Assembly: GCA_030744625.1 (NCBI GenBank)
Contig: JASLQF010000013.1
Coordinates: forward strand, 1-58,159
Reading direction: 5' to 3'
Source of the DNA: Rhodospirillales bacterium
Lineage (GTDB): Bacteria > Pseudomonadota > Alphaproteobacteria > Rhodospirillales > JASLQF01
Length of the DNA stretch: 58,159 nucleotides
Below, piece by piece: positions 17,145 through 24,656 of this stretch; the stretch's first letter is position 1, and every line of letters starts with the position of its first letter. A model generated the notes under the pieces. It ran no database searches, was not told the origin of the DNA, and saw only the letters and a program-made list of their open reading frames with translations. The position numbers and the translations under genes are program-made.

Positions 17145-17972
17145 TCACGTCGTAAAGGGGAGTTTCACCAGGTCGGCCGGAAGGATCTCGCCGAGTTCCA
17201 CGCCGAGCCTCTCGAGGGCCGGCGCGTGCTCGGCGAGGCGAGCTTCGGGCAGCCGGAAATCGGGCCCCGTCAGCACGGCGGCACCGAGCACGGCGCCGCC
17301 CATGCGCTGCGAGCGGATGGGCGCGGCGATGGAATGCACGCCCTCGGCGAATTCCCCGAGATTCATCGCGAAACCGCGCTCGCCAACCAAGTCGAGCTCG
17401 CGCCCGAAGTCCTCGACAGTCGTTATCGTGGAATTCGTGCGTCTCTCCAGCCCGTCGGCCAGGGCCAGCTTGAGGGCGTGCGAGCGCGGCAGACTGGCCA
17501 GCCACACCTTGCCGGCGGCCATGGAGTGGGTCTCCACCCTTGTCCCCATGAGCGACACCGCTCGGATGCGGTGGGGCCCGTCGGCCTTGGCCACGAAACG
17601 CATTTCCTCGCCGTCGACGAGGGCCAGTTGCACGAGTTCACGAGTCTCCTCGGCCACTGACCGCAGAAGCGGCAGGCAAAGGTCGTCGATGCCCAGCCTG
17701 TCGACGTGCCGCAACACCATGGATATGAGCTTTAGGGCGATGCGGAAGCGGTTGGATAGAGGATCGCGCGCCACATACCCTTCCGACTGCAGGGTGGCCA
17801 GGATGCGGGAGACGGCGCTCTTGGGGAGCCGCAACTGCAGGGCCAGCTCACCCACCGTAAGGCCATGGGGCAGACCTGATATTGCCTCGAGGATGGCCAT
17901 TCCGCGCTCGATATTGGCGACGCGCGCCAAGCGTTCGGTGGTATCCGCAACGGGACTGTTTTCTCCGGGCAT
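17145..17972 (-). CDS. IclR family transcriptional regulator
   Basis: The 275-residue protein has an N-terminal winged helix (about 15-75) with LTVGELALQLRLPKSAVSRILATLQSEGYV. A C-terminal IclR effector domain follows, with VETHSMAAGKVWLASLP, GERGFAMNLGEFAEGVHSIAAPI and GAVLGAAVLTGP. It lies between the dehydrogenase block and the divergent molybdopterin operon, as expected for their regulator. ATG 17972 is preferred because a TATAAT sequence lies immediately upstream; transcription would begin at or next to the A of ATG, making a leaderless message. The ATG at 17999 would be upstream of that -10. Confidence 0.9.
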   Translation of the reverse strand: MPGENSPVADTTERLARVANIERGMAILEAISGLPHGLTVGELALQLRLPKSAVSRILATLQSEGYVARDPLSNRFRIALKLISMVLRHVDRLGIDDLCLPLLRSVAEETRELVQLALVDGEEMRFVAKADGPHRIRAVSLMGTRVETHSMAAGKVWLASLPRSHALKLALADGLERRTNSTITTVEDFGRELDLVGERGFAMNLGEFAEGVHSIAAPIRSQRMGGAVLGAAVLTGPDFRLPEARLAEHAPALERLGVELGEILPADLVKLPFTT

Positions 17973-17978
17973 GGAAAC

Positions 17979-18007
17979 ATTATAATGATGTAGTTCCAAA
18001 CTGCAAC
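17979..18007 (-). promoter_or_regulatory. iclR promoter candidate, leaderless
   Basis: On the minus strand a perfect TATAAT (17984-17979) lies seven bases before ATG 17972. GTTGCA at 18007-18002 sits 17 bases further up as a weak -35. The predicted start point coincides with the start codon. The -35 overlaps the degenerate operator at 18002-18015, which suggests autoregulation. Confidence 0.5.
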
Positions 18008-18015
18008 AGTGTTTC
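18002..18015. promoter_or_regulatory. Degenerate copy of the palindromic operator at the iclR promoter
   Basis: TGCAACAGTGTTTC matches the exact palindrome TGCAACGGTGTTGC at 12 of 14 positions. It overlaps the -35 region proposed for iclR. Confidence 0.4.
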
Positions 18016-18072
18016 CGATTGCAAATATGGTCGGACCGATACGGGGGCGACCGTTATGACTTAATTAGGGCA

Positions 18073-18101
18073 TTTACTTCTTGCAACGGTGTTGCTAATC
18101 T
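18073..18101 (+). promoter_or_regulatory. Promoter of the molybdopterin-AOR operon with an embedded operator
   Basis: TTTACT (18073-18078) and TAATCT (18096-18101) are separated by exactly 17 bases. That spacer contains the perfect palindrome GCAAC-GGT-GTTGC at 18083-18095. A repressor bound there would block RNA polymerase directly. The leader to ATG 18244 would be about 135 bases. Confidence 0.5.
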
Positions 18102-18243
18102 AAATTCATTACGCGAATGAACGGGCTGTCCGCTTAGGCGGGAGCGCTCTCAAGCGGTCGTGCACCCCCGCGAACAGCCTTTGTCGAGTGAGGACAAACC
18201 GGCCGAGTAGCGACTTGCCCGGTACTTTGAGGAGGGGCGTACC

Positions 18244-20463
18244 ATGGACGAGGAACGCACGCTGGATACCGAAGTCAAGGATAAAGGCGGACAGGAGGCT
18301 CAGGCCGGCGACAAGGTCGTTCAGACCATCTGTCACGAATGCTACAACGAATGCGGCATCGTCATGCATGTCCGCGACAACAAGGTGGTGCGCGTCGAGG
18401 GAGACCCGGCCCACCCGTTCAACGCCAATCGGCCGAATTACCCGGCCTATTCCTGTTACAAGGCCCAGTACCCCATTTTCCACGTGGGCGCGCCTGGGCG
18501 TGTCGAGCACCCGCTCAAGCGCAAGGGCGAGCGAGGCAGCGGCGAATGGGAACAGATTTCCTGGGAGCAGGCCATCGACGAGATCGCCGATCGGGTCGTC
18601 GCCATCAAGGAAAAGCACGGTCCCGCCCCGGCCCTGGCGGCCTGCGGTCCCCACGAATGGTATGACCGGGGCGTCTTTTTGTCCCTGTTCATGCGGGCCA
18701 TGGGCTCGCCCAACGTCATGACCATTTGCGAGATGTGCGGCGGCACCACCCAGATGGGCGACGTGCTGACGGTCGGCGAGCGTTTCACGCGCTACGCCTA
18801 TGGCGCCGAATACGAAGATTCGAAATGCATCTTCATCATCGCCAGCAACCCCGCCGCCTCGTTCCCCAACCAGTGGGAGCGCATCCTCGAGGGCAAGTCG
18901 AGGGGCGCCAAGATCATCGTCGTCGACCCGCGCAAGTCGGAAAGCGCCCATGAGGCCGATCTCTACGCGCCGATCCGCCCGGGTTCCGACGCCGCCCTCG
19001 GCATGGCCATGTGCAACGTCATCATCAGCGAAGAACTCTACGACAAGGAGTTCGTGGAGAAGTGGTGCCACGGCTTCGAGGAATTCAAGGAACGGACCGC
19101 GCAATACACGCCCGAAATGGCGGCGGAGCTGACCTGGGTCGAGGCCGACACCATCCGTGAAATGGCCCGCATGTACGCCACCATCAAGCCGGCGACCATG
19201 CTGCGCCGCATCGGCACCGGCCAGCACACCAACTCGATCCAGACGGCGCGCATCTTCTCCATCCTGGTGGCGCTCACCGGCAACATCGACGTCGAGGGCG
19301 GCAACCTGCTCATCAAGGACATGGGCGGGCTCAAGGCGCCTACCGAGTTCCTCTACGCGCACCCCGAGTTCGCGCCGCCGGAACTCCTTGCCAAGCAGTT
19401 CGGCGCCGAGAAGTATCCGCTGTGGTGCGGACCCGATTCGATCCAGCAACTGGCCTCCATGGTGGAAGGCACGCGCGCCATCCACCGGGGCGACATCAAG
19501 GGGCTGTTCGTCATGGACATCCACCCCATGATCTCGTTCCCGGACACCAACAAGTTCGTGGAAGGGCTCATGAAGCTCGACCTGCTGGTCACGCTCAGCC
19601 CGACCATCTACGACTCGGCGAGCTATGCCGACTACGTGCTGCCGACGACGACCAAGTACGAAGAGGCGTACGTCTACGTCAGCCAGTACCACAAGACGGC
19701 GACGGCATCGCGCGCCGTCATCGAGCCGCCGGGAGAGGCGCGCAACCCGATCGACACCCTGATCAACATTACCCAGGCGCTGGCCAAGCGCGGGTCGATC
19801 GAGTACCCGGAGGTCCTGCCCTGGATGGACCACGAGGAATTTTGGAACTTCCGCCTCGAAGGGTCGGGGTTGACCATGAAGGGGCTCCTCGAGAAAACGC
19901 ACCAGAACTACCCCTACGAATACAAGGAGTACGAGAAGCGTGGCTTCGACACGCCGACGGGCAAGGTCGAGTTGATGAGCACGGTGCTCGAGAAATTCGG
20001 CCAGGACCCGCTCCCCTTCCACGAGGAACCGCCGTTCACGCCACACGGGCGTCCCGACCTCGCCGGCGAATACCCCTTCGTCATGCTGACCGGGGCCCGC
20101 GAGTTCGAGATGTACGAGACCCACAACAAGGAAGAGGATTCCATGGCCCGCCAGGTGGTCCCCTTCGCCAAGCTGTGGGTCCATGAGGACGCGGCCAAGG
20201 AACGTGGCATCGAACAAGGGGAAGAAGTCACCGTCAAGTCGCCCTGGGGGCAGTGCAAGATGGTCGCCTACGTCACCGACCACATTCACCCCCGCGTGGT
20301 CAGCGCCCCCTTCGGGTGGTACTACCCGGAAAGGGGCGAAGCCGGCCTCTTCGGCGATGATTCGCCGAACATCAACCTGGCCGTGGGCGTCGATCCGCCC
20401 AACGACCCCAACATCGGCGTCGCCTACCTGAAACCGCTGATGTGCGACATCATCAAGGGCTGA
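18244..20463 (+). CDS. Molybdopterin (bis-MGD) oxidoreductase, DMSO reductase superfamily
   Basis: The 739-residue product has one N-terminal 4Fe-4S site (C30, C33, C37, C71), Mo/W domains and a C-terminal dinucleotide-binding domain around 610-735. The likely metal ligand is C165 in CEMCGG, judged by aligning it with the selenocysteine region of formate dehydrogenase. There is no Tat signal, so it acts in the cytoplasm. Size matches acetylene hydratase, but the Asp that follows that enzyme's second cluster Cys is Tyr here, and C165 is followed by Gly. It also lacks the His after the ligand seen in formate dehydrogenase. The substrate is therefore unknown. It is the first gene of the operon with nitrilase, AOR and EtfBA. 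Confidence 0.88.
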   Translation: MDEERTLDTEVKDKGGQEAQAGDKVVQTICHECYNECGIVMHVRDNKVVRVEGDPAHPFNANRPNYPAYSCYKAQYPIFHVGAPGRVEHPLKRKGERGSGEWEQISWEQAIDEIADRVVAIKEKHGPAPALAACGPHEWYDRGVFLSLFMRAMGSPNVMTICEMCGGTTQMGDVLTVGERFTRYAYGAEYEDSKCIFIIASNPAASFPNQWERILEGKSRGAKIIVVDPRKSESAHEADLYAPIRPGSDAALGMAMCNVIISEELYDKEFVEKWCHGFEEFKERTAQYTPEMAAELTWVEADTIREMARMYATIKPATMLRRIGTGQHTNSIQTARIFSILVALTGNIDVEGGNLLIKDMGGLKAPTEFLYAHPEFAPPELLAKQFGAEKYPLWCGPDSIQQLASMVEGTRAIHRGDIKGLFVMDIHPMISFPDTNKFVEGLMKLDLLVTLSPTIYDSASYADYVLPTTTKYEEAYVYVSQYHKTATASRAVIEPPGEARNPIDTLINITQALAKRGSIEYPEVLPWMDHEEFWNFRLEGSGLTMKGLLEKTHQNYPYEYKEYEKRGFDTPTGKVELMSTVLEKFGQDPLPFHEEPPFTPHGRPDLAGEYPFVMLTGAREFEMYETHNKEEDSMARQVVPFAKLWVHEDAAKERGIEQGEEVTVKSPWGQCKMVAYVTDHIHPRVVSAPFGWYYPERGEAGLFGDDSPNINLAVGVDPPNDPNIGVAYLKPLMCDIIKG

Positions 20464-20479
20464 ACACGGGTATCACGAG

Positions 20480-20509
20480 GCTCCCGGGGGCACGACCGTG
20501 CCCCCGGGA
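20480..20509. terminator. Perfect 14-bp-arm hairpin between the molybdopterin enzyme and nitrilase genes
   Basis: A 30-base inverted repeat has 14-base arms (CTCCCGGGGGCACG and its complement) around two bases. It lacks a U-tract, so it is more likely an attenuator, an mRNA-end stabiliser or a processing site than a full terminator. It would lower expression of genes after the first one. Confidence 0.6.
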
Positions 20510-20536
20510 GGCCCGGTTTCCTTCCCTGAGGGCCCC

Positions 20537-21649
20537 ATGAATCCCGACCCGTTGACCGGTACAGTAAGGGCCGCCGCCATACAGGCGGCGCCGGTTTTCC
20601 TCGACCTCGATGCTACTGTCGAGAAGGCCTGCCGCCTGATCGGCGAGACCGCCGAACAGGGCGCCCGCATCATGGTCTTTCCGGAGACCTTCCTCCCCGG
20701 ATATCCGTTTTGGCCACGCGACAACACCGGCCCGGCCCGCGAGCCCATCCTCAAGGCCTTCGTCAGCTATTTCCGCAATTCCGTCGAAATCCCCAGTCCC
20801 CAGACCGACGCGCTGTGCGAAGCGGCGCGCAAGGCCAATGCCTATGTGGTGATGGGCATGAGTGAGCGAGACCGCGAATTCGGTGGGACGCTGTACAACA
20901 CCATGCTGTTCATCGGACCCGACGGCGCCATCCTCGGCAAGCACCGCAAGCTCATCCCGACCTATGGCGAGCGCTGCATCTGGGGCCCGGGCGACGGCTC
21001 CACCCTCAACGTATTCCCGACCGAATACGGCGGCCTCGGCGGGCTGGTGTGCTACGAGCACCACATGGTCCTGACCCGCTATGCCCTGATGGCCATGGGC
21101 GAGCGCATCCACACGGCGGTGTGGCCGGCGCACCGCTTCATGAAGGACATCGTCGACGCCGCGGTCCGCCAATATGCCTTCGAGGGCCAGCTTTTCGTGC
21201 TCAATTCCTGCGGATACATGCACGAGGATTTGGTTCCCGACTCCTTCGAATTGAAGAAAGACACCTATTGGGACGCCGCCGGCGGCACCGGCATCATCGG
21301 CCCCAAGGGCAACTACCTGGCCGGCCCCTGCTACGACGAGGAAGCGATACTGTGCGCCGATCTCGACTTCGATCAGATCGTCGAGGCCAAGTACATCGTC
21401 GATTCGGTCGGCCACTACGCGCGCTGGGACGTGCTCAGCCTGAACGTCAACTCCGAAAAGCTCTCCCCCATCCACACCGCCGCCGGGCGCCGTGGCGGCA
21501 ACGGGGCGACCATGGCGCTGGGATCGGAGGACCTCGCCGATCTGGCGCGCATCGCATCAAAGCAGGACGAAGCGACGCGGGACCTGATGGCGCAAGTCAT
21601 CGCGCGCATCGAAAACCCGAAATCCGAACCCGAAGAAAGCACCAGCTAG
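20537..21649 (+). CDS. Nitrilase-family carbon-nitrogen hydrolase
   Basis: The 370-residue protein converts a nitrile (or amide-like bond) to an acid and ammonia. The Glu-Lys-Cys triad is visible: E50 in VFPETFLPGYPFWP, K138 in GKHRKLIPTYGERCIWG and C172 in GGLVCYEHHMVL. The sequence around E50 and K138 is typical of true nitrilases and cyanide hydratases. The nucleophile motif CYEHHM differs from the usual CWENxM. ATG 20537 fits the N-terminus of the family. The stop codon TAG forms the first three bases of the mobile element at 21647-21915, so the native C-terminus may have been changed. Confidence 0.9.
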   Translation: MNPDPLTGTVRAAAIQAAPVFLDLDATVEKACRLIGETAEQGARIMVFPETFLPGYPFWPRDNTGPAREPILKAFVSYFRNSVEIPSPQTDALCEAARKANAYVVMGMSERDREFGGTLYNTMLFIGPDGAILGKHRKLIPTYGERCIWGPGDGSTLNVFPTEYGGLGGLVCYEHHMVLTRYALMAMGERIHTAVWPAHRFMKDIVDAAVRQYAFEGQLFVLNSCGYMHEDLVPDSFELKKDTYWDAAGGTGIIGPKGNYLAGPCYDEEAILCADLDFDQIVEAKYIVDSVGHYARWDVLSLNVNSEKLSPIHTAAGRRGGNGATMALGSEDLADLARIASKQDEATRDLMAQVIARIENPKSEPEESTS

Positions 21650-21915
21650 TGGATAGAATCCAACATATGGTATCCATACGACGGATTCCCAAGTTCATCC
21701 GGAAAGGCGCGCGATGCGCTGTGATGCTGGAGCATCACAAGCATCGGGCAACGCGTCCGGTGGGCTTGGGAAGCCGCCCTGCGGGTCCCATATCCTGGCT
21801 TCCCGGGGCGTCGAGACCCCTTGACGATGCTTCAGCATCGCCTGCGTGCCCTCTCCTGCCGGGAAACCGGGATATGGGATCGTATGGGTCCCATATGTTG
21901 GATTTTATCCACTAA
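21647..21915. mobile_element. MITE-like non-autonomous element, about 269 bp
   Basis: The outer 35 bases at each end are inverted repeats with only a few mismatches: both begin TAGTGGATA, then ATCCAACATATGG and CCATACGA. Inside are further hairpins: GTGATGCT-AGCATCAC at 21721-21738, GGGAAGCC-GGCTTCCC (21768-21775 with 21797-21804) and CGATGCT-AGCATCG at 21825-21840. It encodes no convincing protein. It sits exactly between two operon genes, starting in the nitrilase stop codon and ending four bases before the AOR start codon. No clear target duplication beyond possibly TA is visible. Confidence 0.75.
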
Positions 21916-21919
21916 CGCC

Positions 21920-23770
21920 ATGCGCGGCGGATATCATGGGCAGCTCCTCAGGGTCGACCTGTCGAGCCGGGAGTGGGTGGTGGAGCCTCTCGACGAGGGC
22001 ATGGCGCGCCAATTCCTGGGCGGCAACGGGTTCGCGGCGCGCGTCCTGTTCGACGAGCTTGCCGCCAACGCCGATCCCCTGTCCGAGGACAACATCCTGG
22101 TACTGGCGACGGGGCCCTGGAACGACACTCCGATCCCCGGCTCAAGCCGCGCCTGCATCGCCGCCAAATCGCCGCTCACCGGTATCTTCTACGATTCCAC
22201 CTTCGGCGGCCGCTTCCCGACGACCTTCAAGCGTACCGGCTACGACCTTCTGGTAGTCACCGGGCGCGCCAAGGAGCCGTGCACCCTGATCATCGACGAG
22301 GATGGCGTCGACTTCCGTCCGGCCCGCGGCCTCGCCGGCAAAACGGTGCGCCAGACGGTAGAGGCCATCCAGGCCGACGAGGGCGCCAAGACCGACGTGC
22401 TGGCCATCGGCCCGGCCGGGGAGAACCTGGTCCGCTTTGCCAGCGCCGGCCACTACTGGCAAAACCGCGAAGGCATCGCCGGGCGCGGCGGCATGGGCGC
22501 GGTGATGGGCTCCAAACAACTCAAGGCGATCGCCGTCAGGGGCGCCCGGCGCACGCCCCTCGCCCACGAGGCCGAACTCAAGACCTACGTCCGCGATTAC
22601 CGCGAGGAGGTGCGCACCGGCACCGCCGGCCTCACCGAGTATGGGACCGCCATGCTCGCCAACTTCCTCAACAAGCTGGGCGCCATTGGCACGCGCAATT
22701 TCAGCCGCGAGAGCTGGGACCTGGCGCAGCGGGTGTCGGGCGAACGCCTGAAGGAGGAATACCGGGACCGCAATACGACGTGCTTCGTTTGCCCCGTCGC
22801 TTGCGGCAAGGACGTCGAGATCACGCAAGGGCGCTTTGCCGGCACCCACGCCAAGATTCCGGAATGGGAAACGATCTACGCCTTTGGGCCGATGCTCGAG
22901 AATTCGGACATCGAGATGATCATCAAGGCCAGCGAGCTTTGCGACGACGTCGGCGTCGACACCATCACCATGGGCGTGACCCTTGCCTTCGCCTACGAGT
23001 GCTTCGAGCGCGGCCTGCTCACGGAGGCCCAGGTGGGGCGGCCGCTGCGCTTCGGGGACCCCGAACCCATCCTGGAACTGATCGAACTGACGGCGCGACG
23101 CCAGGGCATCGGCGCGCTGTTGGCGGAAGGCTCGGCGCGCCTGGCGGCCGAACTCGGCGCGGAGGCGGAGAAATCGCTGATCTGCGTCAAGGGGCTGGAA
23201 CTTCCCGGCCATTCGCCGAGGGCCCTCAAGGGCATGAGCATCGGCTATGCCACCGGCACGCGGGGCGGCAGCCACCACGACACGCGCCCGACCCCCTTTT
23301 ACGTCGGCCATGCGGACCGTTTTTCCATAGACGACGCCCCCGCCTACGCCGTGCGCAGCCAGAATTTCACCGCCGTCGGCGATTCCCTGGTGCAGTGCCG
23401 CTTCGTCAGCGAACGCGGCGGCTACGGGCTGTTCCTCAACGACACCTACGCATTCATGCTGAAGTGCGCCACCGGGTGGGAATTTACCGTCGACGAGCTG
23501 GAAAGCCTGGGGGCGCGCATCTGCAACCTGGAGCGCGCCTTCAACGTGCGCGAGAACGTGCGCCGCCGCGACGACCGCCTGCCCTACAAGATCATGCACG
23601 ACCCCATCCCGGACGGGCCCTCGGCGGGCATGCACTGTCCGGACGACGAGCTGCAAGGAATGCTGGACGCCTATTACGGCCTGCGTGGCTGGGACCAGGA
23701 TGGCGTTCCCCAAGGAGAGACACTGGACGGTTTGGGTCTGGCGGGCGTCGCCCAGGCCCTTGTAACGTGA
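21920..23770 (+). CDS. Aldehyde:ferredoxin oxidoreductase (tungsten AOR family)
   Basis: The 616-residue AOR oxidises an aldehyde to an acid and reduces a low-potential ferredoxin, using a tungsten bis-pterin and one 4Fe-4S cluster. Cluster ligands are C288, C291 and C295 (CFVCPVACGKD) and C493 (VQCRF), nearly the same numbering as in the Pyrococcus enzyme. IPEWETIYAFGP and SHHDTRP carry the active-site Glu and His candidates. The reading continues upstream into the mobile element, but MRGGYHG at 21920 is the true domain start. No ribosome-binding site is visible before this ATG, since element sequence occupies that place, so translation may be weak or leader-dependent. Confidence 0.95.
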   Translation: MRGGYHGQLLRVDLSSREWVVEPLDEGMARQFLGGNGFAARVLFDELAANADPLSEDNILVLATGPWNDTPIPGSSRACIAAKSPLTGIFYDSTFGGRFPTTFKRTGYDLLVVTGRAKEPCTLIIDEDGVDFRPARGLAGKTVRQTVEAIQADEGAKTDVLAIGPAGENLVRFASAGHYWQNREGIAGRGGMGAVMGSKQLKAIAVRGARRTPLAHEAELKTYVRDYREEVRTGTAGLTEYGTAMLANFLNKLGAIGTRNFSRESWDLAQRVSGERLKEEYRDRNTTCFVCPVACGKDVEITQGRFAGTHAKIPEWETIYAFGPMLENSDIEMIIKASELCDDVGVDTITMGVTLAFAYECFERGLLTEAQVGRPLRFGDPEPILELIELTARRQGIGALLAEGSARLAAELGAEAEKSLICVKGLELPGHSPRALKGMSIGYATGTRGGSHHDTRPTPFYVGHADRFSIDDAPAYAVRSQNFTAVGDSLVQCRFVSERGGYGLFLNDTYAFMLKCATGWEFTVDELESLGARICNLERAFNVRENVRRRDDRLPYKIMHDPIPDGPSAGMHCPDDELQGMLDAYYGLRGWDQDGVPQGETLDGLGLAGVAQALVT

Positions 23771-23800
23771 TAATCACACGACAACAGAAGGAGACACGAC

Positions 23801-24034
23801 ATGTCTTGGAAAATCATCGCCACCGATTTGCACCGGGGAAGCCCGGATGAGACCATCCACGCGATCCAGGTCCGCTTCGTCGGAGACAGCGCCGAGATTC
23901 ACACCACCGGCGGTGAAATCAGGCTCCTGAACCTGAACGAGTACCAACTCACCTCGTGGACCCGCGAAGAGCTGTGGGACAACCTCAGGAAGCTGACCGG
24001 CGAGAAACTGTGGTTCGAGAAGGCCGCCAACTAG
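23801..24034 (+). CDS. Small conserved-looking protein in the AOR operon, unknown function
   Basis: This 77-residue soluble protein follows AOR after 30 bases with an AAGGAG ribosome site. It has a strand-rich pattern (SWKIIATDL, IHAIQVRFVGD, AEIHTTGGEIRLLNL), then a helical C-terminus with LTSWTREELWDNLRKLTGEKLWFEKA. It has no Cys, no membrane segment and no recognised domain. Its position between AOR and the MoaD-like gene suggests a role in AOR assembly or as a small partner subunit, which is inference only. Confidence 0.75.
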   Translation: MSWKIIATDLHRGSPDETIHAIQVRFVGDSAEIHTTGGEIRLLNLNEYQLTSWTREELWDNLRKLTGEKLWFEKAAN

Positions 24035-24042
24035 CTCGGCCC

Positions 24043-24360
24043 ATGGCCGCGCCCGACGTCACATACCTCACGGTAAGCACCGAGCGCGGACTGGTCGAGG
24101 TCCATAATGGCGAGCCCCTGGGCATTCGTCTGAAGGGCAATCGCTTTCGTTTCGATGCGGACCGGCGTGTCTGGAATCAGCGCTTTCGCAACGAGAGCGA
24201 GCTTCTCACGACCCTGGCGCTGCTCATCTCGCAGAAGGTGCCGCTGCATGAAGAGGTCGAGTTGAAGCCCAAGCACCTCGAGGTCCTCAAGCCCTTTCTG
24301 GTTGTGCGCTTCGAGGGCGAGGGGGACGGCGCCAAGGCGGTCGTCGAGGAGTTTGCCTGA
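24043..24360 (+). CDS. Second small protein of the AOR operon, unknown function
   Basis: The 105-residue soluble protein begins MAAPDVTYLTVSTERG eight bases after the previous stop. It contains FRFDADRRVWNQRFRNESELLTTLALLISQKVPLHEEVELKPKHL split into short strands and helices, and ends acidic. No Cys or motif is recognised. Tight spacing to both neighbours points to co-translation. Like the 77-residue protein, it may be specific to this kind of AOR cluster. Confidence 0.75.
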   Translation: MAAPDVTYLTVSTERGLVEVHNGEPLGIRLKGNRFRFDADRRVWNQRFRNESELLTTLALLISQKVPLHEEVELKPKHLEVLKPFLVVRFEGEGDGAKAVVEEFA

Positions 24361-24377
24361 GCGCCGCGGGCATCGAC

Positions 24378-24650
24378 ATGAGTACCGCGGGCAATAAGAA
24401 GGTGCGGCTTATCCGCGTCGAAATCCGTTTCTACGCCAACCTGAGCCGTTACGCGACGGGTGGAACCAAAGACGAAGCGGTGACGCTGGAGACCGCGACC
24501 GGCAGCACCGTCGCCGGTGTCCTCCGCCAGATCGGCGTGCCCGACGACGTGGAGACGACGGTGCTGATCGAAGGCCGGCACGCCCAGCCAAGCTCCGTCG
24601 TCGGCGACGGCGACCACCTCGACGTCTTCCCGCCCATGAGCGGAGGTTAG
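24378..24650 (+). CDS. MoaD/ThiS-family sulfur carrier protein
   Basis: The 90-residue beta-grasp protein ends in SGG, the diglycine tail that MoeB/ThiF-type enzymes activate to a thiocarboxylate for the pterin dithiolene. Family features are RVEIRFYANLSRYA, TVAGVLRQIGVPDD, and VVGDGDHLDVFPPMSGG. MoaD homologues beside AOR genes are thought to serve the tungsten cofactor. It lies 17 bases behind the previous gene and 6 before etfB. A housekeeping MoaD elsewhere in the genome would make this a dedicated copy. Confidence 0.92.
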   Translation: MSTAGNKKVRLIRVEIRFYANLSRYATGGTKDEAVTLETATGSTVAGVLRQIGVPDDVETTVLIEGRHAQPSSVVGDGDHLDVFPPMSGG

Positions 24651-24656
24651 TGACCC

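Noticed and set aside
17994..17998. TGGAA/TTCCA inverted repeat around the iclR start as the main operator
   Set aside because: The arms are only five bases with a 17-base gap, while the GCAAC-N3-GTTGC palindrome is perfect and repeated elsewhere.
18109..20289. Long 726-residue minus-strand open frame
   Set aside because: It lies antisense to the molybdopterin enzyme gene and has the His/Gly/Arg-rich composition of a shadow frame in GC-rich DNA.
18244..20463. Acetylene hydratase assignment
   Set aside because: The length fits, but the active-site Asp after the second cluster Cys is Tyr and the ligand Cys is followed by Gly, so I kept a general molybdopterin call.
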